Part shown: positions 26,388-36,012 of the stretch, piece by piece
How the letters are laid out: each line of letters begins with the position of its first letter
How positions within the stretch are numbered: position 1 is the stretch's first letter
Assembly: GCA_049322515.1 (NCBI GenBank)
Contig: JBMOQW010000009.1
Span: forward strand, 1 to 64,000
Direction of reading: 5' to 3'
From: Parasulfuritortus sp049322515
Lineage (GTDB): Bacteria; Pseudomonadota; Gammaproteobacteria; Burkholderiales; Thiobacillaceae
DNA: 64,000 nt
Notes under the pieces: generated by a model
Seen by the model: only the letters and a program-made list of their open reading frames with translations
What the model was told of the DNA's origin: nothing
Databases searched by the model: none
Made by a program: the position numbers and the translations under genes

Positions 26388-27200
26388 GTGGCAAAAGTCA
26401 TCGTAGTGACCTCCGGCAAGGGCGGGGTGGGCAAGACCACCACCAGCGCCAGCTTTTCCAGCGGCCTCGCGCTCCGGGGCAACAAGACCTGCGTGATCGA
26501 CTTCGACGTCGGCCTGCGCAACCTCGACCTGATCATGGGCTGCGAACGTCGCGTGGTGTTCGACATCATCAACGTGATCAACGGCGACACCCAGCTTTCG
26601 CGCGCCCTGATCAAGGACAAGCACTGCGACAACCTGTTCGTGCTGCCGGCCTCGCAGACCCGCGACAAGGACGCCCTCAGCCTGGACGGCGTGGGCAAGA
26701 TCCTCGACGAGCTGAAGGAAAGCTTCGACTACATCGTCTGCGACTCGCCGGCCGGCATCGAGCACGGCGCCTTCTCGGCCATGTACTACGCCGACGAGGC
26801 CTTGGTGGTGACCAACCCGGAGGTGTCGTCGGTGCGCGACTCCGACCGCATCCTGGGCATCCTGGCGGCCAAGTCGAAGCGCGCCGAGGAAGGCCTGGAG
26901 CCGGTCAAGGAACATCTTCTTGTGACCCGCTACAACCCCAGCCGGGTCGCCGCCGGCGAGATGCTCTCGGTCGACGACATCCAGGAGATCCTGCGCATCC
27001 CCCTGATCGGCGTGATCCCGGAGTCCGAATCGGTCCTGCAGGCCTCCAACGCCGGCACCCCGGCCATCCATTTGGAGAAGAGCCACGTCGCCGAAGCCTA
27101 CAAGGATGTCGTCGCCCGCTTCATGGGCGAGGACGTGCCGATGCGCTTCGTCACCGCCGAGAAGGCGGGTCTGCTGAAACGACTGTTCGGAGGCCGCTGA
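26388..27200 (+). CDS. minD: septum site-determining ATPase MinD
   Basis: A 270-residue deviant-Walker ATPase that binds the membrane in its ATP form, recruits MinC and oscillates with MinE. The P-loop is KGGVGKTTTS at 11-20; the switch is DSPAGIEHGA; the C-terminal amphipathic membrane helix is AGLLKRLFGGR. GTG 26388 is the start (MAKVIVVTSGKGG). One base separates it from minE. Confidence 0.97.
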   Translation: MAKVIVVTSGKGGVGKTTTSASFSSGLALRGNKTCVIDFDVGLRNLDLIMGCERRVVFDIINVINGDTQLSRALIKDKHCDNLFVLPASQTRDKDALSLDGVGKILDELKESFDYIVCDSPAGIEHGAFSAMYYADEALVVTNPEVSSVRDSDRILGILAAKSKRAEEGLEPVKEHLLVTRYNPSRVAAGEMLSVDDIQEILRIPLIGVIPESESVLQASNAGTPAIHLEKSHVAEAYKDVVARFMGEDVPMRFVTAEKAGLLKRLFGGR

Positions 27201-27201
27201 A

Positions 27202-27483
27202 ATGTCCCTGATCGACAACCTGCTCGACTACCTGCGCGGCCCCGAGAAGAAAACCGCCGCGGTGGCCAAGGAACGCCTGCAGATCATCCTCGCCCACGAG
27301 CGTGCCGGGCGCGGCGCCGCCACCCCGGACTACCTGCCGGCCCTGCAGGAAGAACTGCTGGAAGTGATCGCCAAGTACATCCACATCGACCGCGACATGA
27401 TCAAGGTCCAGGTCGGCAAGCACGGCGACTACGACGTGCTGGAACTGAACGTCACCCTGCCGGACGGCCAGCGCGCCGGCTGA
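27202..27483 (+). CDS. minE: cell division topological specificity factor MinE
   Basis: A 93-residue MinE that stimulates MinD ATPase and restricts MinCD to the poles. The N-terminal membrane/MinD-binding segment (MSLIDNLLDYLRGPEKKTAAVAKERL) and QIILAHERAG lie before the C-terminal dimerisation domain (LPALQEELLEVIAKYIHIDRD). Length and order in minCDE are standard. Confidence 0.96.
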   Translation: MSLIDNLLDYLRGPEKKTAAVAKERLQIILAHERAGRGAATPDYLPALQEELLEVIAKYIHIDRDMIKVQVGKHGDYDVLELNVTLPDGQRAG

Positions 27484-27535
27484 TCCCGACGCCGTGCCCG
27501 ATGGGCGCGTTCCGGGCCGGGTCGCTTCCCCGCCC

Positions 27536-28768
27536 ATGCCAAGCCCCGCGGGTCTCCATCCAGGCCGGCGGGTGCCCAGCTGGCTGGTCCTGATGGGCCT
27601 GTTGATCGCCATCGCACCGCTGTCCATCGACCTGTACCTGCCGGCCTTCCCGGCCATCGAGGCGGCGCTCGGGCCGGGCGGCGGCCAGGCCGAATACACG
27701 TTGGCCAGTTTCTTCATCGGCATCGCGTTCGGCCAGCTCGTCTATGGCCCGCTCAGCGACCGTTTCGGACGCAAGCCGCCGCTCTATTTCGGCCTGGCCC
27801 TGTATGTCGTGGCCTCGGTCGGCTGCGCCCTGGCCGATGGCCTGGCGAGCCTGGCCGTGTGGCGATTGATGCAGGCCCTGGGCGGTTGCGCCGGCATCGT
27901 CATCGCCCGGGCCGTGGTGCGCGACCGCTGCCAGGCCCAGGAAGCCGCGCGGGCCTTCTCGATGCTGATCCTGGTCATGGGCCTGGCCCCGATCCTGGCC
28001 CCCGTCCTGGGCGGTTGGCTGAACGCCTGGCTGGGCTGGCGGGCGCTGTTCTGGAGCCTGGCCGGCTTCGGCCTGATCTGCCTCGCCCTGGTCCACTTCG
28101 CCATGACGGAAACCCGGGATGTCCGGCAGGCCGCACCCCTCACGCCACGCCGCATCCTGGCCGATTACCGGGCCCTGCTCGGCACGCGCCGCTTCATGGC
28201 CCATGGTCTCACCGGCGGCCTGGCCAGCGCCGGCATGTTCGCCTACATCGCGGGTTCGCCCCATGTCCTGATCGAGCTGTACGGGATTCCGGCCGAGCAT
28301 TTCGGCTGGGTGTTCGGCCTCAATGCGGTCGGTTTCGTCCTGGCCAGCCAGCTCAACGCACGCTGGCTGCGCCAGGTGCCACTCGCCACCCTGCTGCGCC
28401 GCGCCCTGCGCCTGACCGCGCTGACCAGCCTGGCCCTGCTGGCGCTGGCGATCCAGGGCGCCCCCCCTTTGCTGTGGCTCCTGGCGAGCCTGTTCCTGTT
28501 CATGGCCAGCCTGGGCATGGTCAATCCGAACGCCAATGCCGCCGCGCTGGCCCACCATGGCCACCTCGCGGGCACGGCATCGGCCTTGCTCGGCACGCTG
28601 CAATTCGGCGGCGCGGCGCTCACCGGCGCCGGCCTGGGACTCTGGGGTGAAGGGGGCGTGGCCGCCCTGGCCAGTGTGATGGCCACCTGCGGCCTAGGGG
28701 CCTGGGCGGTACAGCGCTGGGGCGTGCCGCACCGCCCGGAACAAGCGGCGCCGACCGATCAACCGTGA
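27536..28768 (+). CDS. Bcr/CflA-family drug efflux MFS transporter
   Basis: A 410-residue major facilitator with about 12 membrane segments. The loop 2-3 motif is GPLSDRFGRKPP; SIDLYLPAFPAI in helix 1 and LGGCAGIVIARAVVRDR are typical of the Bcr/CflA drug:H+ antiporters. The substrate cannot be predicted. ATG 27536 is preferred; GTG 27494 is an alternative that would add 14 residues. The last 10 bases overlap the convergent hemE. Confidence 0.88.
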   Translation: MPSPAGLHPGRRVPSWLVLMGLLIAIAPLSIDLYLPAFPAIEAALGPGGGQAEYTLASFFIGIAFGQLVYGPLSDRFGRKPPLYFGLALYVVASVGCALADGLASLAVWRLMQALGGCAGIVIARAVVRDRCQAQEAARAFSMLILVMGLAPILAPVLGGWLNAWLGWRALFWSLAGFGLICLALVHFAMTETRDVRQAAPLTPRRILADYRALLGTRRFMAHGLTGGLASAGMFAYIAGSPHVLIELYGIPAEHFGWVFGLNAVGFVLASQLNARWLRQVPLATLLRRALRLTALTSLALLALAIQGAPPLLWLLASLFLFMASLGMVNPNANAAALAHHGHLAGTASALLGTLQFGGAALTGAGLGLWGEGGVAALASVMATCGLGAWAVQRWGVPHRPEQAAPTDQP

Positions 28769-29823
28769 TAGGCGGGGCTCGCCGACTTGACTGTCTCGAC
28801 CAGCGCTTTCACGTTTTCAGGCGGGGTGAACTGGGAAATGCCATGGCCCAGGTTGAAAACGTGGCCGGGGCCATGGCCGTAGCTGGCCAGGATGCGCCGG
28901 GCTTCGGCCGACACCGCCTCGGGCGTGGTCAGCAGGATGGAGGGGTCCATGTTGCCTTGCAGGGCGACCCGGTCGCCGATCCGGCGGCGGGCATCGCCCA
29001 GTTCCACCGCCCAGTCCAGGCCGACCGCGTCGGTGCCGCAGCCGGCGATCTGCTCCAGCCATAGGCCGCCGCCCTTGGTGAAGACGATGCGCGGCACCAC
29101 GCGGCCGTCCCGCTCGCGGGTCAGCTGGGCCATGATCCGGGCCATGTAGGGCAGGGAAAATTCCAGGTAGGCGGCCTGGGTCAGCATGCCGCCCCAGGAG
29201 TCGAACACCATCACCGCCTGGGCACCGGCCTCGATCTGGGCATTCAGGTAATCGATCACGGCCTGGCTGGTCACCGACAGGATGTGGTGCATGAGGTCGG
29301 GACGCGAGTACATCAGGGTCTTGACCTTGGCATAGGTGTCGCTGCCCTCGCCCTCGACCATGTAGCAGGACAGGGTGAACGGACTGCCGGAGAAGCCGAT
29401 CAGCGGTACCGAGCCGTTCAGCGCCTTGCGGATCTCGCTCACCGCGTCGACCACGTAGCGCAGCTTGTCGTGCGGGTCGGGCGCGGCCAGGTTGCGGATC
29501 TCCCATTCCTCGCGCAGGGGCCGCTCGAACTTCGGCCCCTCGCCCTCGGCGAAATACAGGCCCAGGCCCATGGCATCGGGCACCGTGAGGATGTCGGAGA
29601 ACAGGATGGCGGCATCGAGGTCGTAGCGGGCCAGCGGCTGCAGGGTGACCTCGGTGGCCAGCGCGGGCGACTTGCACAGGTTCAGGAAGCTGCCGGCACG
29701 GGCACGGGTGGCGCAGTATTCCGGCAGGTAGCGGCCGGCCTGGCGCATCAGCCACAGGGGCGTGTAATCGGTGGGCTGGCGCAGGAGCGCGCGCAGGAAG
29801 GTGTCGTTTTTCAGTGCAGTCAT
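28759..29823 (-). CDS. hemE: uroporphyrinogen decarboxylase
   Basis: A 354-residue HemE, which removes four carboxyl groups from uroporphyrinogen III to give coproporphyrinogen III in heme synthesis. The N-terminal signature PLWLMRQAGRYLPEY is complete, and GFSGSPFTLSCYMVEG and NLGHGISQFTPPENV are typical. The region upstream (29824-29943) separates it from a divergent GGDEF-EAL gene. In other betaproteobacteria hemE often lies near priA; here the two are 9 kb apart. Confidence 0.97.
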   Translation of the reverse strand: MTALKNDTFLRALLRQPTDYTPLWLMRQAGRYLPEYCATRARAGSFLNLCKSPALATEVTLQPLARYDLDAAILFSDILTVPDAMGLGLYFAEGEGPKFERPLREEWEIRNLAAPDPHDKLRYVVDAVSEIRKALNGSVPLIGFSGSPFTLSCYMVEGEGSDTYAKVKTLMYSRPDLMHHILSVTSQAVIDYLNAQIEAGAQAVMVFDSWGGMLTQAAYLEFSLPYMARIMAQLTRERDGRVVPRIVFTKGGGLWLEQIAGCGTDAVGLDWAVELGDARRRIGDRVALQGNMDPSILLTTPEAVSAEARRILASYGHGPGHVFNLGHGISQFTPPENVKALVETVKSASPAYHG

Positions 29824-29943
29824 GATTCGGGCCTGGAAATGTCGCCCGATTGTAACCCGGTCGGCCCCCCTCGTTTGTCCCTCTACAACGGCCGCACAAG
29901 CCGCTTACAATGGTTCATCCTCCCAGCCACGGGCGCCCGTTCC

Positions 29944-31635
29944 ATGTCGGAGAACGCCACCATCGGCCCAGACCATCCGGAAAGCCTGGCCGACAAACTG
30001 ACCGATTTCCTGGCCCGGCTCGCGCCGACCGGCACGATGGCCTATGTCTCCCAGCGCGGTGCCCAATGGCTGGGCCGCCCGGCGTTGCACACGCGGCGCG
30101 GCACCTCCCTGTTCGACCTGGTGGTCGAGGACGACCACGCGCGCCTGCGCGAGGCGCTCGAACTGGCGGTGGTCGAAGGCCCGCAGGAATGCTCGGTGCG
30201 CCTGGTCGACAGCCTGGGCAACGAGTTGTGGGTCAATTGCCGGTTGTTCACCCTGTTCCAGCGTGGCGCCGTGGTCGAGTTGCTGCTCGCGGCCTGGAAC
30301 ATCGCCCATTTCAAGCTGGCCGAGGCGCAACTCGACCACGTGGTCCTGCACGATGCCCTCACCGGCCTGGCCAATCGCACCCTGCTCATGCGCCAGCTCG
30401 AGGACATGGTCTGCGCGCCCTGCATCGGCGAGGGCTTCGCGGTCATCCACGTCGACCTGGACGGTTTCAAGAAGGTCAATGACGCGCTCGGCCACGAAGC
30501 CGGCGACCGCATCATCATGGACGCGGCCGAGCGGCTCAAGGCCCTCCTGCGCACCACCGACCTGGTCGCCCGCATCGGTGGCGACGAGTTCGTCCTGGTC
30601 CTGCCCGGCACCCACGAACTGGACGCGGTCACGGCCCTGGCGCGCAAGCTGCTCAACGCCTTCCAGAAGCCCTACGACCTGGCCCGTAACACCTTGCACC
30701 TGACCGCGAGCATGGGCATCGCCCTGTATCCGGACCATGGCACCGACGCCCAGCAGCTGCTCAAGCATGCCGACATCGCCCTGGCCAAGGCCAAGGAACA
30801 GGGCCGCAACCGGTTCCAGGTGCATGGCCCGGAAGGGGCCGCCGTGGTCGAGAAGCGGGTGCGCCTGGAAGGCTCGATGTACGACGCGATCCAGAATGGC
30901 GAATTCGAGCTGCACTATCAGCCCCTGTTCGACGCCGGGCGCGGTACCGTGGCCGGGGTCGAGGCCTTGATACGCTGGCACCGGCCTGGCCAGGGCATGA
31001 TCCCGCCGGCTGAATTCATTCCGATCGCCGAGGACAGTGGCTTGATCAATTTCCTGGGCAAATGGGCGCTCCGGGTCGCCTGCCATCAGGTCGCCGACTG
31101 GAACACCGGCTGGGGCAGCCACCTGACCGCCTCGGTCAACGTCTCGCCGCGCCAGTTCCACCACCAGGACCTGGTGGCGATGGTCGAAAGCGTGCTCCAG
31201 GAGTCCGGCCTGGCGCCGGATTGCCTGTCCCTGGAAATCACCGAGGGCGCCCTGATGCACAACCCCAAGGCCGCCGAACCGGTGCTCGACCGGCTGCGCA
31301 GCCACGGCATCGGGGTGTCGGTGGACGATTTCGGCACCGGCTATTCTTCGCTCGCCTATCTGAAGCGCTTTCCCTTGACGACCCTGAAGATTGATTACTC
31401 CTTCGTGCGCGACCTGACCACCGACGCCAACGACCGGGCCATCGTCTCGATGATCGTCGGCCTGGCCCGGGAAATGGAATTGCGCGTGGTCGCCGAGGGG
31501 GTGGAAACCGAGGCGCAGCTGGCCTTCCTGCGCGCCAAGGGCTGCGACCTCATCCAGGGCTTTTTGCTTGGCCGGCCGGTACCCGCCGCCGAGCTGGCCG
31601 AAAAGATCGAAACGGGATCATGGAAGCTGAATTGA
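29944..31635 (+). CDS. GGDEF-EAL cyclic-di-GMP protein with N-terminal PAS-like domain
   Basis: A 563-residue cytoplasmic protein. Residues ~15-125 resemble a PAS sensor. The GGDEF domain (~135-300) has the intact site RIGGDEFVLVLPG, compatible with diguanylate cyclase activity. The EAL domain (~315-560) keeps EALIRWHRP, NVSPRQFHHQ, EITEGALM, DDFGTGYSSL and AEGVETEAQL, compatible with phosphodiesterase activity. Which activity dominates cannot be predicted. ATG 29944 is chosen; the frame is open back to 29284, but that part lies opposite hemE. The HDOD gene follows 34 bases later. Confidence 0.9.
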   Translation: MSENATIGPDHPESLADKLTDFLARLAPTGTMAYVSQRGAQWLGRPALHTRRGTSLFDLVVEDDHARLREALELAVVEGPQECSVRLVDSLGNELWVNCRLFTLFQRGAVVELLLAAWNIAHFKLAEAQLDHVVLHDALTGLANRTLLMRQLEDMVCAPCIGEGFAVIHVDLDGFKKVNDALGHEAGDRIIMDAAERLKALLRTTDLVARIGGDEFVLVLPGTHELDAVTALARKLLNAFQKPYDLARNTLHLTASMGIALYPDHGTDAQQLLKHADIALAKAKEQGRNRFQVHGPEGAAVVEKRVRLEGSMYDAIQNGEFELHYQPLFDAGRGTVAGVEALIRWHRPGQGMIPPAEFIPIAEDSGLINFLGKWALRVACHQVADWNTGWGSHLTASVNVSPRQFHHQDLVAMVESVLQESGLAPDCLSLEITEGALMHNPKAAEPVLDRLRSHGIGVSVDDFGTGYSSLAYLKRFPLTTLKIDYSFVRDLTTDANDRAIVSMIVGLAREMELRVVAEGVETEAQLAFLRAKGCDLIQGFLLGRPVPAAELAEKIETGSWKLN

Positions 31636-31669
31636 CACGCCGTCCCCGGCGCACCGGAGAAGCCGAGCC

Positions 31670-33067
31670 ATGAGCGCCGTGCTGGCCATGCCGCCGCCCA
31701 CCGAAGCCTTGGTCGAGACGGTCCTGCGCCGCATGGATGAGGGCGGCGGCTTCCCGGCCCTGACCCAGGCCGTGAGCCAGATCGTCGAAGCCCTCGACGC
31801 CGGGGTCGACGACCCCGCCGTGCTGGCCGGCGTGGTCTTGCAGGACGTGTCGCTGACCCAGAAGGTGTTGCGCCTGGCCAACTCGACCATGTACGCCCCC
31901 ATCGGCCAGAACATCGCCAGCGTCTCGCACGCCCTGCTGGTGCTCGGTTATGAGGCGTTCGGCTTCCTGGCCCTGGGCGTGCGTCTGATCAGCTCGCTGG
32001 AGAATGGCGCCGCCGGCCCGGTCGCCGAGCGGGCACTCGGGCGCAGCGTCCTGGCCGGCTCGGTGGCCTCCGCGCTGACCCGCCAGGTACCGATCGACAA
32101 TGGCGAGGAAGGTGTGGTCTGCACCCTGATGCACCGGCTCGGCGATCTGCTGGCTGTCTTCTACCTGCCCGAGGAGCATGCCCGCATCGTAGCGCTCGGC
32201 CACCATCTGGGCGATCCGGACGCTGCCGCGCGCAAGGTCCTGGGCCTCGACTACGAAGCCCTCGGCCAGCGAGTTGCCGCACGCTGGAACATGCCGGCCA
32301 AGATCATCGGCAGCATGGACAGCCGCGCCGACCCGGTCACGCTCGGGCTCGACCCGCGCCTGGTCGCCCTGACCCGGTTCGCGAACCAGGCCGCCGCCGT
32401 GATGACCATGCGCGACGCGACCAGCCAGCCGATCCACCTGGCCGGACTGGCCGAACGTTATGGCGCGGCCCTGTGCGTCGACCAAGCGCTCCTGCTCGGT
32501 GCCGTGCGTGAAGCGGTCGACGCCGCCACCGCGCAACCGGTGCTGGCCGGGCTGCTGCGCGAACCCACTGCGATCGACCACGCTCACCAGGTCGACGCCC
32601 TGGACGCGCTGCGCCAGGCCCTGGCCGCCGGCATGCCGACCGAGCAGCTCATTGCCATGACCCTGGAACACCTGTTCACCGGCCTCGACCTGGATCGAGC
32701 CGCCATTTTCCTGCTTGAACCGAGCGAGCCCGTCTACCGGGTCCGGGCCAGCTTGTCGGCGCGCGCCGCCAACCCGCTCCAGGGCGTCATCGTCCCGGCC
32801 GCGTTCACCCCCGATGTCGTCCACCTGGTGCTGAGCAAGCAGGTCGACATCTATATCGACAACCCGCGCGACACCAAGATCGCGCACCGGCTCCCCGGCT
32901 GGATCGCGCGCCACGGCTTGCAGCCGTTCTTCATCTTGTCCCTGGTCCGGGAGCATCGCGTGCTTGGCTTCCTGTACGGCCAGCAGAAGGACAACCGGAC
33001 CCTGAACGAAGCCGAGCTGACCCGGCTCAAGGCCCTGCGCGACCTGCTGGCGAGCGGTCTGGGCTGA
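31670..33067 (+). CDS. HDOD-domain signalling protein
   Basis: A 465-residue protein. Residues ~25-215 form an HDOD domain, a catalytically degenerate relative of HD phosphohydrolases found in signalling proteins (LQDVSLTQKVLRLANSTMY, SVSHALLVLGYEAFGFLAL). The C-terminal ~150 residues look like a GAF-type domain (AAIFLLEPSEPVYRVRASL ... ILSLVREHRVLGFLYGQQKD). Pairing with a GGDEF-EAL gene just upstream suggests a shared c-di-GMP-linked pathway. No enzymatic residues are evident. Confidence 0.85.
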   Translation: MSAVLAMPPPTEALVETVLRRMDEGGGFPALTQAVSQIVEALDAGVDDPAVLAGVVLQDVSLTQKVLRLANSTMYAPIGQNIASVSHALLVLGYEAFGFLALGVRLISSLENGAAGPVAERALGRSVLAGSVASALTRQVPIDNGEEGVVCTLMHRLGDLLAVFYLPEEHARIVALGHHLGDPDAAARKVLGLDYEALGQRVAARWNMPAKIIGSMDSRADPVTLGLDPRLVALTRFANQAAAVMTMRDATSQPIHLAGLAERYGAALCVDQALLLGAVREAVDAATAQPVLAGLLREPTAIDHAHQVDALDALRQALAAGMPTEQLIAMTLEHLFTGLDLDRAAIFLLEPSEPVYRVRASLSARAANPLQGVIVPAAFTPDVVHLVLSKQVDIYIDNPRDTKIAHRLPGWIARHGLQPFFILSLVREHRVLGFLYGQQKDNRTLNEAELTRLKALRDLLASGLG

Positions 33068-33094
33068 CGGCGCAACACCGCTGCGCAGCCGGTG

Positions 33095-33110
33095 GCCCGC
33101 GCCGGCGGGC
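33095..33110. terminator. GC-rich hairpin between convergent genes
   Basis: GCCCGC (33095-33100) and GCGGGC (33105-33110) form a short stem between the HDOD gene and the convergent small membrane protein gene. No T-run follows, so a terminator role is tentative. Confidence 0.3.
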
Positions 33111-33397
33111 TAAGCCGCCAGCCAGCCCTGGCTGTGAAAGAGCATGTACAGAGCCAGATTGAGACCCAGCAAGAACAGCACGGCGAACGGGCCGATCATC
33201 CGGTCCGGGACCCGCGCCGGCAGCAGCGCCCGGGTCAGCCGGCGCACTGGCCAGGTGACCCCATTGAACAGGCGCCAGATGGCATTGTCGCGATAGCCCG
33301 GTCCGGCCAGCCAGGCCAGCAGGCCCTGGCCGAGCAGACTGTAGACCCACAGCCGGAGCAGCATCTGCAGGCCCTGGAACAGGGCATAGCCACTCAT
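33110..33397 (-). CDS. small YggT-like membrane protein
   Basis: A 95-residue protein with two hydrophobic segments (~7-30 and ~65-88) around a basic amphipathic stretch (RLFNGVTWPVRRLTRALLPARVPDRM). The layout resembles YggT-family proteins, whose function is poorly known. It is translationally coupled to the upstream symporter gene (the ATG at 33397 shares a base with the symporter stop; GTG 33400 is also possible), so it may be an accessory of that transporter. Confidence 0.6.
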   Translation of the reverse strand: MSGYALFQGLQMLLRLWVYSLLGQGLLAWLAGPGYRDNAIWRLFNGVTWPVRRLTRALLPARVPDRMIGPFAVLFLLGLNLALYMLFHSQGWLAA

Positions 33398-35298
33398 CAC
33401 GACCTCAGCGACGGATAACGCACCCGCTCGACCAGGTCCTGGGTCGCCGGATCCGGCGCCGGGGTCAGCAGGCTGACCACGACCGCGGTGACGAAGCCCG
33501 CCGGGATGCCGAAGATGCCCGCCGACACGTCAGAGATTCCCCACCATTTTTCCATGTCGAAGAAACGCACCCCGATGAGGTAGGTGAGGGTGATGCCGAG
33601 CCCGACCAACATACCGGCCACCGCGCCCTGCTGGGTGGCCCGCTTCCAGAAGATGCCCAGCACCAGGGCCGGGAAGAAGCAGGCGGCGGCGATCGAGAAG
33701 GCCCAGGCGACCATGGACAGGATGGTGTCGGGCTTGAGCGAGGCAATGTAGGCCGCGATCGCCGCCACCAGGAGCAGAACCCCCTTGGACACGGCCAGGC
33801 GGCGCGTGGTGGAAGCCTCGCGGTCGAGCATCTGGTAATAGACGTCATGCGACAAGGCATTGGCGATGGTCAGCAGGAGCCCATCGGCGGTGGACAGCGC
33901 CGCCGCCAGGCCACCGGCGGCGACCAGGCCGGCCACCACGTAGGGCAGGCCGGCAATCTCCGGCGTGGCCAGCACGATGACGTCCGGGTTCAGGGTCAGC
34001 TCGGCGAGTTGCAGGATGCCGTCGGCATTGATGTCCTCGACCCGGACCAGTCCCAGCCGCGACCAGGACGCGACCCAGCCGGGCAACTCGATCAGGCTGG
34101 TGCCGACCAGGTTGGTGTAGATCTCGTACTTGGCGAACACGGCATAGGCCGGCGCGGTGAAATAGAGCAGGAAGATGAAGAACAGCGACCAGAACACCGA
34201 CTCGCGGGCCTGACGTACCGAGGGCGTGGTGTAGAAGCGCATCAGCACATGGGGCAGCGACGCGGTGCCGACCATCAGGCAGAAGGTCAGGGCGATGAAA
34301 TTGAGCCGGGCCGTGTCGCGTTCCGCCTCGCTGGCGCCCGGGAACGGCTCGGCGTGGGGAACCAGCGGCTTGGCCCGGGCCAGATCTTCCTCGCGCGCCC
34401 GCTTGAGACGGGCGATCTCCTCCGTGTCGCCCCCGGTCGCGGCCAGCTGTTCCAGGCGGACCCGGGTCGCCTCGGCGCGTTCGGCGAAGGCTTCGCGGGC
34501 GGTGATCTGGGATGGATCGGCATGGATTTCATGCTCCCGCTCGGTCACTTTTTCCAGGACCACGCCGTAGGCCAACTGCGGCACCGGGATGTTGGTGACC
34601 TGGTGCGACATGTACACCACCGGCAGCAGGTAGGCGATGATCAGGATGATGTATTGCGCCACCTGGGTCCAGGTCACCGCGCGCATGCCGCCCAACAGTG
34701 AGCAGACCAGCAGGCCGGCCAGGCCGACGAACACGCCGACCTCGAAGGCGATGCCGAGGAACCGGCTGGTGATGATGCCGACGCCATAGATCTGCGCGGT
34801 GACATAGGTGAACGAGGCCAGCAGGGTGCCGAGCACGGCGATGCTGCGCGCCGTGTGGCCGCCATAGCGGGCGGCCATGAAATCGGGAATGGTGAACTGG
34901 CCGAACTTGCGCAGATAGGGCGCAAGCAGAAGCGCGACCAGGACATAGCCGCCGGTCCAGCCCATGACGAAGGCGAGGCCGTCGAAGCCCTTGGCGTAGA
35001 GGGTCCCGGCCAGGCCGATGAAGGACGCCGCGCTCATCCAGTCGGCGCCGGTCGCCATGCCATTGAAGATGGCCGGCACCCGGCGCCCGGCGACGTAGTA
35101 TTCGGTGACGTCGGCGGTCCGGCTCATGATGCCGATCGCCGCGTAGAGCGCCACCGTGGAGGCCATGAAGGTCCAGCCGATCCACTGGTCGGGCATGCCC
35201 ATGTACTCGGCCACCGCCAGGGCCAGCACGAACATCACGAAGCCGCCAGTATAGACACCATAGTATCTCTTCAACTGGAGGGCGAAGGCGCGCGGCAT
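33397..35298 (-). CDS. sodium:solute symporter (VC_2705/ActP-like), copy 1
   Basis: A 633-residue SSS-family transporter with about 13 membrane segments. NGMATGADWMSAASFIGLAG, GWTGGYVLVALLLAPYLRKFG and GGLAAALSTADGLLL are characteristic. Such carriers move acetate, short carboxylates or related solutes with Na+. A large hydrophilic insert (~240-315) is rich in Glu and Arg. Between later membrane segments lies VEDINADGILQLAE, which fits a 12-residue EF-hand calcium loop. It is second in a three-gene unit, after DUF4212 and before the YggT-like gene. The substrate is unknown. Confidence 0.88.
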   Translation of the reverse strand: MPRAFALQLKRYYGVYTGGFVMFVLALAVAEYMGMPDQWIGWTFMASTVALYAAIGIMSRTADVTEYYVAGRRVPAIFNGMATGADWMSAASFIGLAGTLYAKGFDGLAFVMGWTGGYVLVALLLAPYLRKFGQFTIPDFMAARYGGHTARSIAVLGTLLASFTYVTAQIYGVGIITSRFLGIAFEVGVFVGLAGLLVCSLLGGMRAVTWTQVAQYIILIIAYLLPVVYMSHQVTNIPVPQLAYGVVLEKVTEREHEIHADPSQITAREAFAERAEATRVRLEQLAATGGDTEEIARLKRAREEDLARAKPLVPHAEPFPGASEAERDTARLNFIALTFCLMVGTASLPHVLMRFYTTPSVRQARESVFWSLFFIFLLYFTAPAYAVFAKYEIYTNLVGTSLIELPGWVASWSRLGLVRVEDINADGILQLAELTLNPDVIVLATPEIAGLPYVVAGLVAAGGLAAALSTADGLLLTIANALSHDVYYQMLDREASTTRRLAVSKGVLLLVAAIAAYIASLKPDTILSMVAWAFSIAAACFFPALVLGIFWKRATQQGAVAGMLVGLGITLTYLIGVRFFDMEKWWGISDVSAGIFGIPAGFVTAVVVSLLTPAPDPATQDLVERVRYPSLRS

Positions 35299-35561
35299 CA
35301 GGGGCCTTCCTCGGCGACGTCGTAGGCTTCGTCGAGTTCGTTCATGCGCAGGGCGTAGTGGCGGATCAGCAGGACATACACGATCAGGGCGCCCTGGCCG
35401 GCAACCCAGAAGGGGAGCGGAAAATCGAGGAATTCGATGTGCGCCAGCTCGCGGGCGAACCAGACCACGCCGAAGGTGACGACGAACCAGATCGCCAGCA
35501 GCGTGGCGGTCAGCTTGAGATTGCGGCGCCAGTATTCGCGATGTCGTTCGGTCAGCTGCAT
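35298..35561 (-). CDS. DUF4212 small subunit of a sodium:solute symporter, copy 1
   Basis: An 87-residue protein with two membrane segments (~18-38 and ~48-68), LPFWVAGQGALIVYVLLI in the second, and an acidic tail. Members of DUF4212 are always encoded next to VC_2705-type symporters. Its stop overlaps the symporter ATG by one base. CAGGAG lies upstream of the ATG, and a minus-strand -10 (TATACT, 35585-35590) about 24 bases upstream. Confidence 0.85.
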   Translation of the reverse strand: MQLTERHREYWRRNLKLTATLLAIWFVVTFGVVWFARELAHIEFLDFPLPFWVAGQGALIVYVLLIRHYALRMNELDEAYDVAEEGP

Positions 35562-35584
35562 GGCGGCTCCTGGATCATTCCGGC

Positions 35585-35590
35585 AGTATA
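35585..35590 (-). promoter_or_regulatory. -10 element of the minus-strand DUF4212/symporter unit
   Basis: On the minus strand TATACT lies 24 bases before the DUF4212 ATG at 35561, consistent with a promoter for the leftward cassette. No -35 match is clear. Confidence 0.35.
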
Positions 35591-35733
35591 AACCCGGCCA
35601 CCGGACCCGTAAGGTGGTTGTCAGGCAGCGCGCCTATGATCCGCCCGGCATAAGGGGGTAATGGGGGCCCGTGCCGCTGCGGGGCGGAGCCATATCAATA
35701 TTCATGCATGAAATGGATAGAAGGAGAAACACC

Positions 35734-36000
35734 ATGTCTGCACCCGGGAATTTCGATTCCAATGCCTACTGGAAGGCAACCCTGGGCTTGATCGGCAAGG
35801 TTCTGGCGATCTGGTTCATCTGCTCTTTCGGTCTTGGCATCCTGTTCGCCGATCCGATCAACGGCATCTCCCTGGGCGGCTACCCGCTCGGATTCTGGTT
35901 CGCTCACCAAGGCTCGATCTACGTGTTCGTCGCCTTGATCTTCTGGTACGCCAAGAAGATGGGTGACATCGACCGCAAATTCGACGTCCACGAAGACTAA
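35734..36000 (+). CDS. DUF4212 small subunit of a sodium:solute symporter, copy 2
   Basis: An 88-residue paralogue of the protein at 35298-35561, with the same two-helix layout (LAIWFICSFGLGILFADP; LGFWFAHQGSIYVFVALIF) and acidic end DRKFDVHED. AAGGAGA lies 9 bases before ATG 35734. The second symporter gene starts 12 bases later. The frame is open to 35671, but the ribosome site fixes the start. Confidence 0.87.
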   Translation: MSAPGNFDSNAYWKATLGLIGKVLAIWFICSFGLGILFADPINGISLGGYPLGFWFAHQGSIYVFVALIFWYAKKMGDIDRKFDVHED

Positions 36001-36012
36001 GGAGCGCATCCC